Origin: Fremontodendron californicum
Lineage: Eukaryota; Streptophyta; Magnoliopsida; Malvales; Malvaceae
Assembly (NCBI GenBank): GCA_030761205.1
Contig: JAULJL010000003.1
Coordinates: forward strand, 4,092,001 to 4,156,000
Direction of reading: 5' to 3'
Length of the DNA stretch: 64,000 bases
This document shows positions 12,601-23,886 of this stretch, one piece after another. Under the pieces are notes generated by a model that saw only the letters and a list, made by a program, of their open reading frames with translations, ran no database searches and was not told the origin of the DNA. How positions within the stretch are numbered: the stretch's first letter is position 1; every line of letters starts with the position of its first letter. A program made the translations under genes and the position numbers.

Positions 12601-14138
12601 GGAAGAGGAAAAAAATTATCGTTTTTGGAACGGCATTGACCAGTGTAAAGACATGGAGACCGTACGGAAAACGGAGCTCTGTGAATACCGTGGAATTTTA
12701 GGTTTTTTTATTATTATGATTCTTTCCCTAATTTGTGTAAAAGAAAAATGTGAGGTCACGGAAAAGTAATGAAAATATGAATTTTTTTAACCAAGTTGAC
12801 AATCAAATAAAAATTAGTACTAAATCCTTTTTGTAATGATGATGCTAATTGTAGGATTAATTACGATTAAAACAATGTTAATTTGGGAATAACATGTAAC
12901 CAAATCTCTTTTTTCTTAATAATTAAAGAATCATGTAAATTGTAATCAAATCTTAAAAAGTAAAAAAGAAAAAAATACCGTAACTTTATTATTAGATATG
13001 TTCATGGGTCGTGTTATCTATTAAACTCGAAGATTCGTTTGATATTTAAAAAAATTTGAACAAAAATATTAGACAAAAAAGTGAATTAGGGAAAAGAATG
13101 AGATCCGTTTAAAAAACGAATCAGATATTGGACATAGCATTTTTGCCCAATCTTATCTTGTTTTACTATTAGTTATATAATTTTTTTAGAGAGATCGATC
13201 TTTTTTTTTTTAAGAATGACCAATTCTTTTTTAAGAGAAATCGATATTTCAGTGTAAAAAATTATGTGAGCAGTGAGTCTGTGCGGACTTGAGCAATGTC
13301 CTTATATAACCAAATAAATTTAAGCATTAATAATTAATTGGACCATTAAAAATTTAGCATGATTTTGTATCCAAATTCTAATAACTGTTTATTTTTATTT
13401 TTATTTTTGAGGTTATCATAATTTAATTATTAGTCATTATAATTAAGAATTCAACACTTAAAAACAAATCATAAACTATTAGGCTTTGTTTGGTAAAAAA
13501 TATAGAAAAAAATAAGGATAGAAAATTTGTTAATAGCGGAGTGTCTCATTGACTACTAAATTGATGAAAAGTACATAGTGTTTAACATAATAAATTTCAT
13601 TCAGGTGCATTGCAGGCATGCCGCATGGAGAGAAGATAAATTAACGAAAAAACCGTGACGTCCAATAATTGACTTACTATAATTTAAGTAGGAAATACCA
13701 TAGTTTATTCCACTAAGCATTAATTTACAAATTCCTTCCTACAAAGTAAAAATGCACCAAAAGGGGATTTTGCAAAAACTTAAAGTTCAAGGTTTGATTT
13801 GAAACAGGACTAAACTAGGAGGGCTTATACGTATTTTTACCAAGGAAAAACCGCAAAACCCTATTTTTTTCAAAGCGCCGCAACGTTTTGCATCAAAACG
13901 ACGCGTCGTGAAGGGGAGAAAAAACCAGGAAAAAATAATTTAAAATTAGAGAAGGGTATTTTGGACAAATAGCCCAGTTTTCTTCATCCGCGAGTTAACT
14001 CGAAAGAGTCATAAAAGCGCTTAGCAATTTCGTTCTTGGAGGAAAAGCTTTGTCTTCTGATTAAATCTCTGCATCCGAAACCCCAAAAGAACAAAAAGAA
14101 GAAGAAAAACAAAACAATTCCAAGAAACAAGAGAGAAA
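12601..14138. other. Divergent intergenic region between TBL and proteasome alpha-6
   Basis: AT-rich, with no protein-like frame. The proteasome leader occupies the last 100-150 bases. A fragment resembling a MITE end (TTGTTTGGTAAAA, near 13488) has no recognisable partner. Confidence 0.45.
13856..13863 (+). promoter_or_regulatory. Telo-box-like AAACCCTA
   Basis: AAACCCTA lies about 280 bases upstream of the proteasome alpha-6 ATG. Telo-boxes are common in promoters of plant housekeeping genes. An eight-base match is weak evidence alone. Confidence 0.35.
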
Positions 14139-17100
14139 ATGAGTCGAGGAAGTGGAGGCGGATACGATCGCCATATTACCATCTTCTCTCCCGAAGGTCG
14201 TCTCTTCCAAGTCGGTATGTATATTCACTCTCCCACCCTCTACATTTTTTTTGGGGTTCCTATAAAGAACTTTTTATTCTTATAATTTTGTTCACTCTAT
14301 TTTGATTTTGGAATAAATTGAGCAGAGTATGCGTTTAAGGCAGTGAAAGCAGCTGGGATCACATCGATTGGTGTTCGAGGAAAAGACTCCGTCTGTGTTG
14401 TTACTCAGAAGAAAGTTCCCGTCCGTACCCCCCTTTATTTTTCTGGATTTCCTTTTTTCGGGATTATTTAAGGGTTTTTCACGATTTGGGTATTTAATTT
14501 TTGAATAATGCGATGCAGGACAAGCTTTTGGATCAGACTAGTGTCAGTCATCTTTTCCCCATTACTAAGTTCCTTGGATTGTTGGCTACTGGCATGACAG
14601 GTTTAGTTTTGTTAAATACCATTTTTATTTGATATTATTTGTTCGAATTGGGAAGATTTTGTTTTGTTGACTAGCGAACTGGATTTTGGGTTATTAAGGA
14701 TTCTAGGTTATAATATAATAATGTACCTAATTTCACACTTATAATCAGTCAAAAGTAAGGTTGAAAAAAATTCCTAATTTGCATCTATGGTATGTAACTA
14801 TGTAAGCGATAGAAATATCAGTTAGAACAGAATGGTTTTCTTAATAATTTAGCTCTTACTGACCCGGCATTCACATAATAATCATCATTCTCCCTAAACC
14901 CTAAACCTTCCTTACTAAATCGCAATCATGATGGGTTATTACAAATACCAAGAAGAGGGGAACCCAAGTGCAACAAGAAATACACAAGAAAGCCTCAAAA
15001 GAGAACTGAAAAGATGAAAAGAAACTTTTATGGCTGGCCACTTAAAATAGCTTGTCTATCTTTAGCATAGAGCTCGAATTTGGTTTTGTTGACTTAATTA
15101 GATTAAAGCTCGAGGTTTAATTTTCTTTCCTGTTATGCAAATATTTTGTGAGGGATGCTTTGATAATTGGCATGTCACTCTTCAGCTGATGCAAGGACCT
15201 TGGTTCAACAAGCAAGGAATGAAGCAGCCGAATTTCGGTTCAAATATGGATATGAGATGCCTGTGGATGTATTGTCCAAATGGTATGGTTTCTTATATCT
15301 TATTCAGTGGAAATTAACGATGTTTAGTTGCATTCCAATTGATGGCTGTTGTATCTGTAGAATTCTTCTATATAATGTTTGAACAAGTTTAGTGACATCA
15401 AGAACTAGTCATTTGGATATAAGCTGGCTGTAAGTTTATGCCCTTGTATGTTCGCTAGTAGGAATTGGAAATTTTTTATGACCCTGATTCTTTACTGCTC
15501 TTCTTAACATCAAGGTTGTAGGCAGTGTACTCTATATTTGCTAGTTCATGGATATAATCTTCGTTCAAAAATCTATACATCCAATTGACCACATTTCATG
15601 TTATTCTTCATTGATTTTCTTTGATATTTGGGGTTCTTGTGCATTTCGATGATCATACAACTAATTTAGAATAACATGCTTTATTGATATAGGATTGCAG
15701 ACAAATCACAGGTTTATACTCAACATGCTTATATGAGACCTCTTGGAGTTGGTAAATCTATGATTTCTTCAAATTCTTACTACTATAATTTTGTTTTAAA
15801 TTATTTATATTTGTCACAGTAGTTTTACAAATTTTCAGTTTGTTAACACATGCAAGCAGATATATGCTAATGTATTTTCCAAGTAACTTTCTCTAATATT
15901 ACCTGATTCTCCCCTGAATATCTCTCATATCCTTTTCTGTGAAGTTGCTATGGTTTTGGGTATTGATGAAGAGAAGGGACCCCAACTCTACAAGTGTGAT
16001 CCAGCGGGCCATTTTTTCGGTCACAAGGTAGTTTGCAAATTCATTTTTATTGCTCATTGAGTTCGGATTCTTGATTTTGGTTCTAAATGCCTGGTTCCGG
16101 AAGCATATATTATTATTGTGGTTATGATTCATTGCTGTTTTTTCTCTAATAGTTCTCTTTGACCATATCATTTACAAAACCTTTATTTGCATGGGGAGTG
16201 TAGTAATATAATTGCTGATGGTTTTTCCCTTTTTGTTTACGATGTGCTTATGAAAATAAAACACCACAAAGCCATAGATTTCAGAAGGTTGCTTACCCGA
16301 ACAAAGAGTTCTGAGAATGGGAATGATCCAACAATCTAGTACCTGCTATCCAGTACCCATCATATTACGACTCTTTGCTACCACAAGTTAATGACATTAA
16401 CTATTTCATTTTCTTTGTCCATCTCTTTAGGCATGAAAGTAGCATGTTTGTCCTCCAATCTGAATTGGTTGGTGCAATAACATGGATTCAAAATTCTTTT
16501 TGACCAATTTTTAGGATAAGCATTTTGCCTCTGGAATGAATTTTGACTGATATGCTGCAGGCAACCAGTGCTGGATCAAAAGAACAAGAGGCAATTAATT
16601 TCTTGGAAAAGAAGATGAAGAATGACCCTGCTTTTACTTATGAGGAAACAGTGCAGGTATATATATTTGTATTTTCATTATGTATGGTAAAGGAAGTTGC
16701 CAAAGACCACATGTTTGACATTAGCTAAAATAATCGCATTTATCCAATGTTTCCTATTGCTACTATTCTGCAGACCGCTATTTCTGCTCTGCAATCTGTT
16801 CTTCAAGAGGATTTCAAGGCTACTGAGATAGAGTTATATTGAGTCAGCTGATCCTTTTAGTTGTTAGTGATTATAGTATTTGTTATCTTGCCATTGTGAG
16901 TTTGCAACTATCTAAACGTTTGAATGATCAAATATCATTGGTGCTCCTCTCATGTTTAATAACTTTTCCCTAAAGACAAGCTGTATATAATCTTAGCATA
17001 TCCTTTGTTAGGGTTTTTTTTTGGCCAAAGGAACACACTAGTAGTTAAAAGCTAGCTGATTTTAATTACCGTTGAATCCCTATATAACCTATAAGAAACT

Positions 17101-17577
17101 CAAACACACTGTTGATGTGGGATTTGAAAATAACCCACTATCGGGGTGGCCCACGGACATGCAGAAAGCACCACCCATAAACACAAGCATTTGCTTTTCT
17201 TAGCCAAGTGAACACACCAGTAGTTAAAAGCTAGCTGTTGTTCCCTACTAAACTATACTAGAAACTCACACACACTGCCAATTGGGATCCGAAGACAACC
17301 CACTGTCTGGATACCCTTTGTTAGTTCCATAGGCTGCTTATTGTGTATTCTCACTCTAATCCAATTGATTATGTTTCTCTAATATAATTACATAGATATA
17401 TTCCCAATCGTGGGAGAAGCTGAAATTGTTGTTTTCCCTCTCTTTGAACTATAGTTGACATTAGTATCTTTGGATGTTTGGCAGGTGGGAGTGGTGAAAG
17501 CTGATAATCCAGTTTTCAGAGTGTTGTCAACAGAGGAAATCGATGAACATTTGACAGCTATTAGTGAGCGTGACTAG
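14139..17577 (+). CDS. PAA: 20S proteasome subunit alpha type-6
   Basis: Nine exons give a 246-residue protein, the length I recall for Arabidopsis PAA1/PAA2: 14139-14214, 14326-14420, 14519-14600, 15186-15282, 15693-15751, 15945-16027, 16561-16656, 16774-16833 and 17485-17577. The N-terminus carries the alpha-subunit signature (GYDRHITIFSPEGRLFQVEYA), and the protein ends HLTAISERD. Alpha subunits form the outer rings of the 20S core, are not catalytic, and control the gate; this one is needed for core assembly. Eight junctions fit, but the last intron has no GT where the donor is expected: exon 8 ends GAG at 16833 and is followed by TTATAT. Without splicing there, translation stops at TGA 16840-16842 after 218 residues. 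The final exon is intact and in frame, so the gene was functional at least recently. Confidence 0.93.
17030..17310 (+). repeat. Two direct copies of an unidentified repeat inside a proteasome intron
   Basis: Two related stretches, about 17033-17150 and 17208-17310, share GTAGTTAAAAGCTAGCTG near their starts, then AGAAACTCA, CACACACTG and AACCCACT in the same order. They are separated by about 60 bases. Both lie in the last intron of the proteasome alpha-6 gene. They look like two copies, or a tandem duplication, of a short dispersed repeat; no target duplication was identified. Confidence 0.6.
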
Positions 17578-18567
17578 TGAGAATGGACTAGCAATAGCTG
17601 AGCAAAGACCTTTCTGTTATCATTTGAAACAACAAACATGCTTTAGTTGATCATCATGTTTGAGAGAGATTGGGAGAGGGTTAGAGTTTACAATTATGTT
17701 GCCTCCTATTACTGCTTGAAACTTTAAATTAAATTCATGTTATTTCTGGGATTGACTTTCTCCAAGATCAAGCAAAATGTTATGGGATAGTTGTTTGAAG
17801 ACATTATGTCAGCAGCTACTATTTAAGATTATAATTGAACATAAATGTTGCATGTCTGCAAATTACTATTTAAATCATCATCTGGTAACTTAAAAGGCAT
17901 GCTCCGGAAGTTGATGTGAAACTTGGGACGCTTGATTTCGTGTGGAGGAGCTGAAAGGTGAATTCCAAATGTTTCTAGCTCTGCCATAAGTTTGCTGGTA
18001 TATCGTTTATTTGCTGCTTTAGCGAGCAGACTGACTGGTTCCGTTTAAGCATAATTTAGTCATCAAGTTTTTTGACTCGTACCCTCACATCAATGAATTT
18101 TTAAAGCGCACTTTAAGTAATTGAATCTTATTTGGTTCAATCAAACTATGAAAATTTTATTTTATCTATTTTACATGGTTAAGTTATGAAAATTGACATA
18201 AAATTAACAATATATAATTGATGAATTTTCTATATCTTAAGAATATACATAGTTAAGTAACCTAAGTGATCAATTTATCTCAACTTAATAGTTTAACCAA
18301 TTGGCTTAATAGAATGAATTATCTGAAATTAACAAGTAATTGGGCTTTGATTGAATCACATAAATAAATGAATAAATAAAGTGAATGGTTTAAGTGCCAC
18401 ATTTAGAAAAATTGGATGGTTAAATCATGCTTTTTATCTTATTTTGTTATACTAGGCATTTGAATATTGTAGTTTTTTATCCCGTCAATCTCTCAATTCT
18501 CATGCAGTTGAATAGAGAGTAGGCATATTTTATTCTCCTTCGATCTCATGCAAAATCCACTTAGACC
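17578..18567. other. Proteasome 3' flank and AT-rich spacer
   Basis: The 3' untranslated region of the proteasome gene should end in the first few hundred bases. The rest is AT-rich spacer up to the strictosidine-synthase-like pseudogene. No further coding signal was seen. Confidence 0.5.
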
Positions 18568-19475
18568 TGGATGTCCCGGCCCCGGGTCTCAAATTTTTCT
18601 CCTTTGCATCCCACTGTAAATCATTTCAGTGGCAGTTTTCCGACTGCCCAAGTAAAGATGGTCTTCAAACTCCAAAGCTGTTGTCACAAAGGATATAACT
18701 GTTCCATTAGGATCATTAAACCTCTTGATTATGTTGACATCAGCACCCACATTGATGACTGTTGCCTTTTTCCTTTTACTAGATGGGTCAGTTTCTAAAA
18801 GTTTGCTACAATATGTTTCAAACCCTTGGAGATGTGCACGAACTCCATTCCCTCACAAGTCAACTGCAGCAAATTAAGAAACCATTTAGGTCCAGGACGT
18901 CATGAGGTATAACTTGATCAAGGTGTTGGTGATTGTTCAATTTTGCATGAGTTTGAATACCTGGATATTATTAAGGCGATCCAGAAGGAACCATTCCGGG
19001 GCTAGGTTGATGTTATCAGGTCCAGCGGGAAGGTTCTCGACAAAAATCTCTGTTTGTCCTTTACTCTCACCTTTCAACCAGTATTTGAGGCACCTGAATC
19101 TGCCCCACAAGGAAAAAAAAAAGGTTAGACATCAACAGATCAAATCAAGCCCTCTTCAATCTTCACTGTGCAAAATATATATATATATATATGTAACCCC
19201 AATCATATAAAACTCCTTATGCCGACTGCCAATAATGACTTGTCTTACCTCCCATGTTTCACACACCACGAGATAATCTTCATCTTTTGAGAGTGCAACA
19301 CCGTTGGGAAAGCACAAGCCATCTAGCACACAATTGACGTCTCTTCCATTGATGAGTCATACTTTAAGCAGCTGCCCATGAGGTTTTGCCTCGAGCAAGT
19401 CAACAGTTACTGAGTTGAAATTTGGTGCTTTCTACACTGAAATATAGACTACCATCATCATATGCAAACCTAATA
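18568..19475 (-). pseudogene. Strictosidine synthase-like (SSL) pseudogene, 3' exons
   Basis: Minus-strand pieces match the C-terminal half of SSL proteins (six-bladed beta-propeller, related to adipocyte plasma-membrane-associated protein) in the right order. The most upstream piece reads DDGSLYFSV, then KPHGQLLK, LDGLCFPNGVALSKDEDYLV and VCETWE near 19250-19475. Next come KYWLKGESKGQTEIFVENL and PDNINLAP at 18990-19090, and finally RFNDPNGTVISFVTTALEFE with DHLYLGS at 18580-18800. Frameshifts fall after NLAP and near KPHG, and stop codons appear (for example ANF*KLTHLV near 18800), so it cannot encode a working protein. The 5' half was not recognised upstream. Although named for the indole-alkaloid enzyme, most plant SSL members lack that activity. 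Confidence 0.8.
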
Positions 19476-21679
19476 AATTTAATAAGAACATACAAGATTA
19501 GTAGTACTATAATATTCTTTGCACTCTTAATTTTTCTTTTTTTTTCATTAGTTGAAAAGGATTACATTCTTGTCCTGTGGCGGTCGACTTCCTAGTCTAC
19601 CAGCATGTGTTTTTAATGGGGGAGAATCACAGCAATATCCATCCTTTTGGATAAATCTCACCGCCTCTAGTCCAGTTAATATTTCCTGAAAATACAACTA
19701 TATATTCGTCCAGTAATTTGTTTATGGGGCCATGGCCATAATCATGGTCAAGTGGCGTGGTGGTGGGTCTTGTTTTTCGTCTCACCTCTCACGACAACAA
19801 ACAGGTTGCAATTTTCTCTTGGTCTTGGATATACCCAAACCCAAAACAAAAATAATGTTTAAAAATAAACGCAAAATAGAAGAAGAAATAGATAGCAACA
19901 GACGTATCTATCTTCAGAATCATATGCCACCAAACCATGAGGCATCAAGTGTAGTTATCGGGTCCCAACAGCTAAATGAAAAAAGATTCCCCTTGCGGTG
20001 GCTGCTACCAGCTGAATGAATGCCTGAAAGAGTCCTCCTTTCACAAGGAAGCTGCCACACCTCCCTCACCGGCCAATATTTGCCTAATACAGTTTTGTCC
20101 CATCAGAAGAGTGAACAAAGCTTGCACATGGCTCATTTTTAAGTGATGATGCCTTAAATATTGCTGAGTTGTCTCTTTCTGACGTTGAATGAAGTCACTT
20201 ATACTGTCTTTTAGCATGAAGAAGAGTGAACAGACGAAATCTCAATTAAACTACCTAAAAACTAGTTAATTGAAGCCTTTTTTCCTATAATCCATGCTCA
20301 CCAGGTTTATAATTAGTTCTAGAGCCCTTCATCATGTTGGATTGGAAGAGAAAACAAAAATGAGGACGCTTGCATGGCTCTGTGGCGGCATGGTTTCAAA
20401 CTCCTGGAAAAAAATAATTCATTGTCATGGAATGGTTGATGATTAGGAAAATAGACGAGAGAGATAGGAAAATAGAAAGAGATAAAGAGGAAGAAGAAGA
20501 AGAAGAAGAAGAAGAAGAAGAAGAAGAAGAAGAAAATAGGAATGAAGCAAAATTATGAAACTTTTTTATCACCTTCATTATCATGACATTCATCTGCTTG
20601 GGTTTTCCTAAAAATTACACATCTTCTTCGGCACCGAAGGCAGATTTGGAATTCCATCCAAATGGTCATTAAGCAATCAACACGACACTTTTCTTTAGGT
20701 TTTTCTCCTTTTATTTCATCTAAGGTATGGGTCTTCCTAATTGATTTGATTTCTCAAATAATAATTTATATTTTCATTATTAACATGGATTATTTTTACT
20801 TTTTATTTCTAAATCCATATTTTCTCTCTCTATTGATTTGAAAAAGAATTTTGAAATGGTAGAATGTTGGATACCCAGCCTTCGTTGTCTGGGTTCTTGA
20901 AATTTGTAGAATGCAAAGGTCAATTTGCTTTCTAGTAAGAACATTATATTCTGTTAGTTCTATGAATTTGCTATTTTGGTGAGTTTAAAGCTATTTTGGA
21001 TTTGTTTATAGTTCTTACTTTTATGAAATAAAATTCTTATGAATAAACTAATTGGAAATTACTAGAACAAACCCCACTTATCTTTTGCCTAATGTAACCT
21101 ACATGCTTTCAATTGATTTGTTGTGTAATCAAATCAAACAACTTCCATCCATTTTATTGTTAGCTCCATTAATTTTTCTCAAATTTTCTTTTTATTGCTC
21201 AAAACCTTTTGTCTTAGATGATAAGATCAAACTATCTTGCATATATATAATGATTGTTATTCTCCATACTTAGTCAATAAGTTTGTTGTTCAGTTTTATT
21301 TGTCCGATTATCCGAGTGGATGAAGATATTGCAGTTCCTGAAAATTTACTACGTCAATTGCATATTGTAAATGCTTGCCAAGCCTTGGGAGATGTGGAAA
21401 AACAGGTGAAGAAGATTATATAAGAACATGTTAAAAAGGAAACCTCTTTCATCCCTCTGGTCATGTTAATTTGTTTCATTGAAGAGATGCAACACTATAG
21501 TTGAAGACTTAAAAGTAAAAAAATACAATATTTTTTAGATAACAAAATGAATGATTTTATTTTTATATTGACTGATTATGTTATTAGTGATGTTACATAT
21601 TATAATCTCTGTTTTTGGCACTGTTTTTGTAGGACTTAGTGCGTTTGGGAAGTAGGAAGAGTGGTGTACTTTTTGGCAA
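19476..21679. other. Spacer with no recognised gene
   Basis: It contains low-complexity sequence, a GAA microsatellite and a short protein-like frame near 21303-21420. No SSL 5' exons could be read here. Confidence 0.4.
20488..20535 (+). repeat. (GAA)n microsatellite
   Basis: About 15 GAA units in an A/G-rich tract. The apparent poly-serine frame on the minus strand is a by-product of the repeat. Confidence 0.9.
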
Positions 21680-21687
21680 GACATATT

Positions 21688-22569
21688 TAAGGGTGAGCAA
21701 AATCCGACTCGACTCGAAAAAATCGAAAAAAATTTCAAATTTCGAATTAAATAGTTCGGTTTATTAGAGTTATTCAGATTTTCGGATCAATTCGACTAAG
21801 TAATTTGAGTTATATAGTTCAGCTAGGATTTGATTTATACAACTCGAATAACTCGAAAATCCGAATAAGATATTTCTATACGACGTCGTTTTACTCATTT
21901 GAGTTTGATACTAAGCTTGGGTTTTGCGTTTTCCTTATTTCGTCTTCCCTTTTTACTCTTTAGCCCATTTTTGTTGGGTCATTTATTTTTGTTGTTTGTC
22001 ACAATTCAGTAGAAAAATAAATCCACATGAGCTGTTAACTGCATACTTATTGTCTTAATGTTTGATCATTCATTTTTTTTTTCCTTTGAAATTGACAGGT
22101 CTAGATTGAAAGTTTACATTGAATTTTTTGGGTTTCAAAAGGGGAAGGCTATCACTCAATGCTTCATTCAGTTAAAGATTGAAGCTTTTGGTTGATATCA
22201 TGCACATTACCAAGCTAACCAAACGATAAAATTCAAAAGATAATAAATTCTCTTTTCTTAAAAGTCAATAGTAGGCTATTTATTTAGTATGACAAGTCTT
22301 TGATAGTTATATTTATAAGAAAAGATAGAACAAAAAAAAATGATAGATATACATGCATTTACAAGATAACAGTAACATGATCTAGTCAATCAACATTTAT
22401 AAGATAACATTTTAACTCGAATAAATTATTCGACTCGACTCGAATTTGTTTTAACTTGACTCAATTCGCTAAAATTTCAAATTGAGTTTGGTTGACAAAA
22501 TAGGACTCGTCAACTCGATTAATCCGAATTTTTTTCACTCGACTCGACTCGATCGAACGCTCACCTCTA
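21688..22569 (+). mobile_element. Non-autonomous hAT-type DNA element, 882 bp
   Basis: The left end TAAGGGTGAGC and the right end, read inverted, TAGAGGTGAGC match at 9 of 11 positions. Both ends continue into GACTCGACTCGA-like sequence in opposite orientation. The element is flanked by GACATATT on the left and GACATATG on the right, an 8-bp target duplication with one difference, as expected for hAT. The interior is AT-rich with no transposase frame. Confidence 0.8.
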
Positions 22570-23439
22570 GACATATGGTATATAGTTTGCAAATCTGGTT
22601 TTCCTTTTCGATACTGTTTTGGATGGTGGTGTTCTTGAGATGAATTTTTAAAGGTGGAATTTGAAAAGTGAATTTGAGTCATTTAAAAATTATATTTAAA
22701 ATTTTAAAATTTTTAAGAATTTTAATTTTTATTTTATTAAATAAGATAATTCTATTTTAAAATTTTTATTGGATTTTGATTTACAAGGATGTTGTTGTTT
22801 ATCCTTTAAAGTTCTTATCTTTATTGGGTTTTGATTTACAAGTATGTTGTTGTTTATCCTTTCACGAGTCGCATCTGGCTGTCTCCTCTCGATTAGTGAC
22901 ATCAATTTTTAGCAGCCGCAGGTTTTCATTTTTCTGTGCCACATACCTTACAATCACACAAAACCCAAAGTACCAATCATTGGGAGTTTTAGCAACCATG
23001 CCAAAATGGAAAGGATTTTGATTTAATCACCCTTTGTTTAACATAACCCCATAACTCTAAACCCCTCCCATAATCGACATCAAAGACAAATTTGAGAAAA
23101 TATGAAACTTAATCTAATTCGTTTCGTACAATTATTTTAAAAAAATAATATTTAATAAATTTAAATTTTATTATCTACAATTTTTTTTTTATCTTAATCT
23201 GTGATTTTTTTTATAATGTCTTTATCTTTAAAAACCCCACATTTAGTCCTGGTTTAAGATAAAATCCATGACACAGCCACAATTATAGAAACCCCTTTAT
23301 TCTTTTTTTATTTCTCTCTTTTTATCACACCCACTTGACATAAATCTCTTTCACTTACCTGCTCCTCTCCCTTCACAATATAAAGTTACAGAACACAAAC
23401 AGAGCGAAAGACCGAATATTCGATGTTTGTTTCCGTGCA
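22570..23439. other. Upstream region of the DUF1677 gene with a short duplication
   Basis: A direct repeat of about 40 bp, built on TTTTGATTTACAAG and TGTTGTTGTTTATCCTTT, occurs twice at about 22775-22862. The rest is AT-rich promoter or intergenic sequence. Confidence 0.6.
23379..23385 (+). promoter_or_regulatory. TATA box of the DUF1677 gene
   Basis: TATAAAG lies 61 bases upstream of the ATG at 23440, after a CT-rich stretch. This leaves a short 5' leader of about 30 bases. Confidence 0.55.
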
Positions 23440-23886
23440 ATGGCAATTTCAGGCTTAGATACTCAAAACCCAGCGAGCAAAGTGACTGCGCCGATTGAAA
23501 TCCACTACGTTAAATGTAAGTCCTGCGGCTTCACAGAGGAATGCACCCCTGCTTATATCCTGCGTGTCCGGGAACGTTACCAGGGCCGTTGGATTTGTGG
23601 GCTCTGCACCGAGGCCGTCAAGGATGAGGCTCTGAGATCGGATACGCTTATCTCCACCGAGGAAGCACTGGACCGACACATCAGCTTCTGCAATAAGTTC
23701 AGGGCGTCGAGTCCTTCTGATGAAACAGAGCACCCCATCTCTGCCATGGGCAGGATTCTTCGTCGAAGTCTGGATTCACCACGAGCTCTTAGGTCTAAAT
23801 CAAGTAGCGTCTTGCCAGGATTTGAAGGAGTCAAGGGTCCTTCTCTTCTTCGATCTGAGAGTTGTTTCTCAGCTCTTTCTAGCTGA
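23440..23886 (+). CDS. DUF1677 family protein
   Basis: An intronless 148-residue protein with the plant-specific DUF1677 domain at about residues 20-95. The domain has two CxxC pairs (CKSC at 26-29 and CGLC at 53-56) plus Cys35 between them, an arrangement that could bind zinc. The middle is charged (RVRERYQGRWICG, then a DEALRSDTL region). The C-terminus is serine- and arginine-rich and ends SESCFSALSS, with possible phosphorylation sites such as RRSLDS. No signal peptide or membrane segment is seen. The biochemical function of the family is unknown to me. The start is the first ATG after the TATA box. Arabidopsis At5g20670, next to TBL16, is a relative as I recall. Confidence 0.9.
   Translation: MAISGLDTQNPASKVTAPIEIHYVKCKSCGFTEECTPAYILRVRERYQGRWICGLCTEAVKDEALRSDTLISTEEALDRHISFCNKFRASSPSDETEHPISAMGRILRRSLDSPRALRSKSSSVLPGFEGVKGPSLLRSESCFSALSS

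Noticed and set aside
20396..20593. Poly-serine frame
   Set aside because: Product of a GAA microsatellite read on the minus strand.
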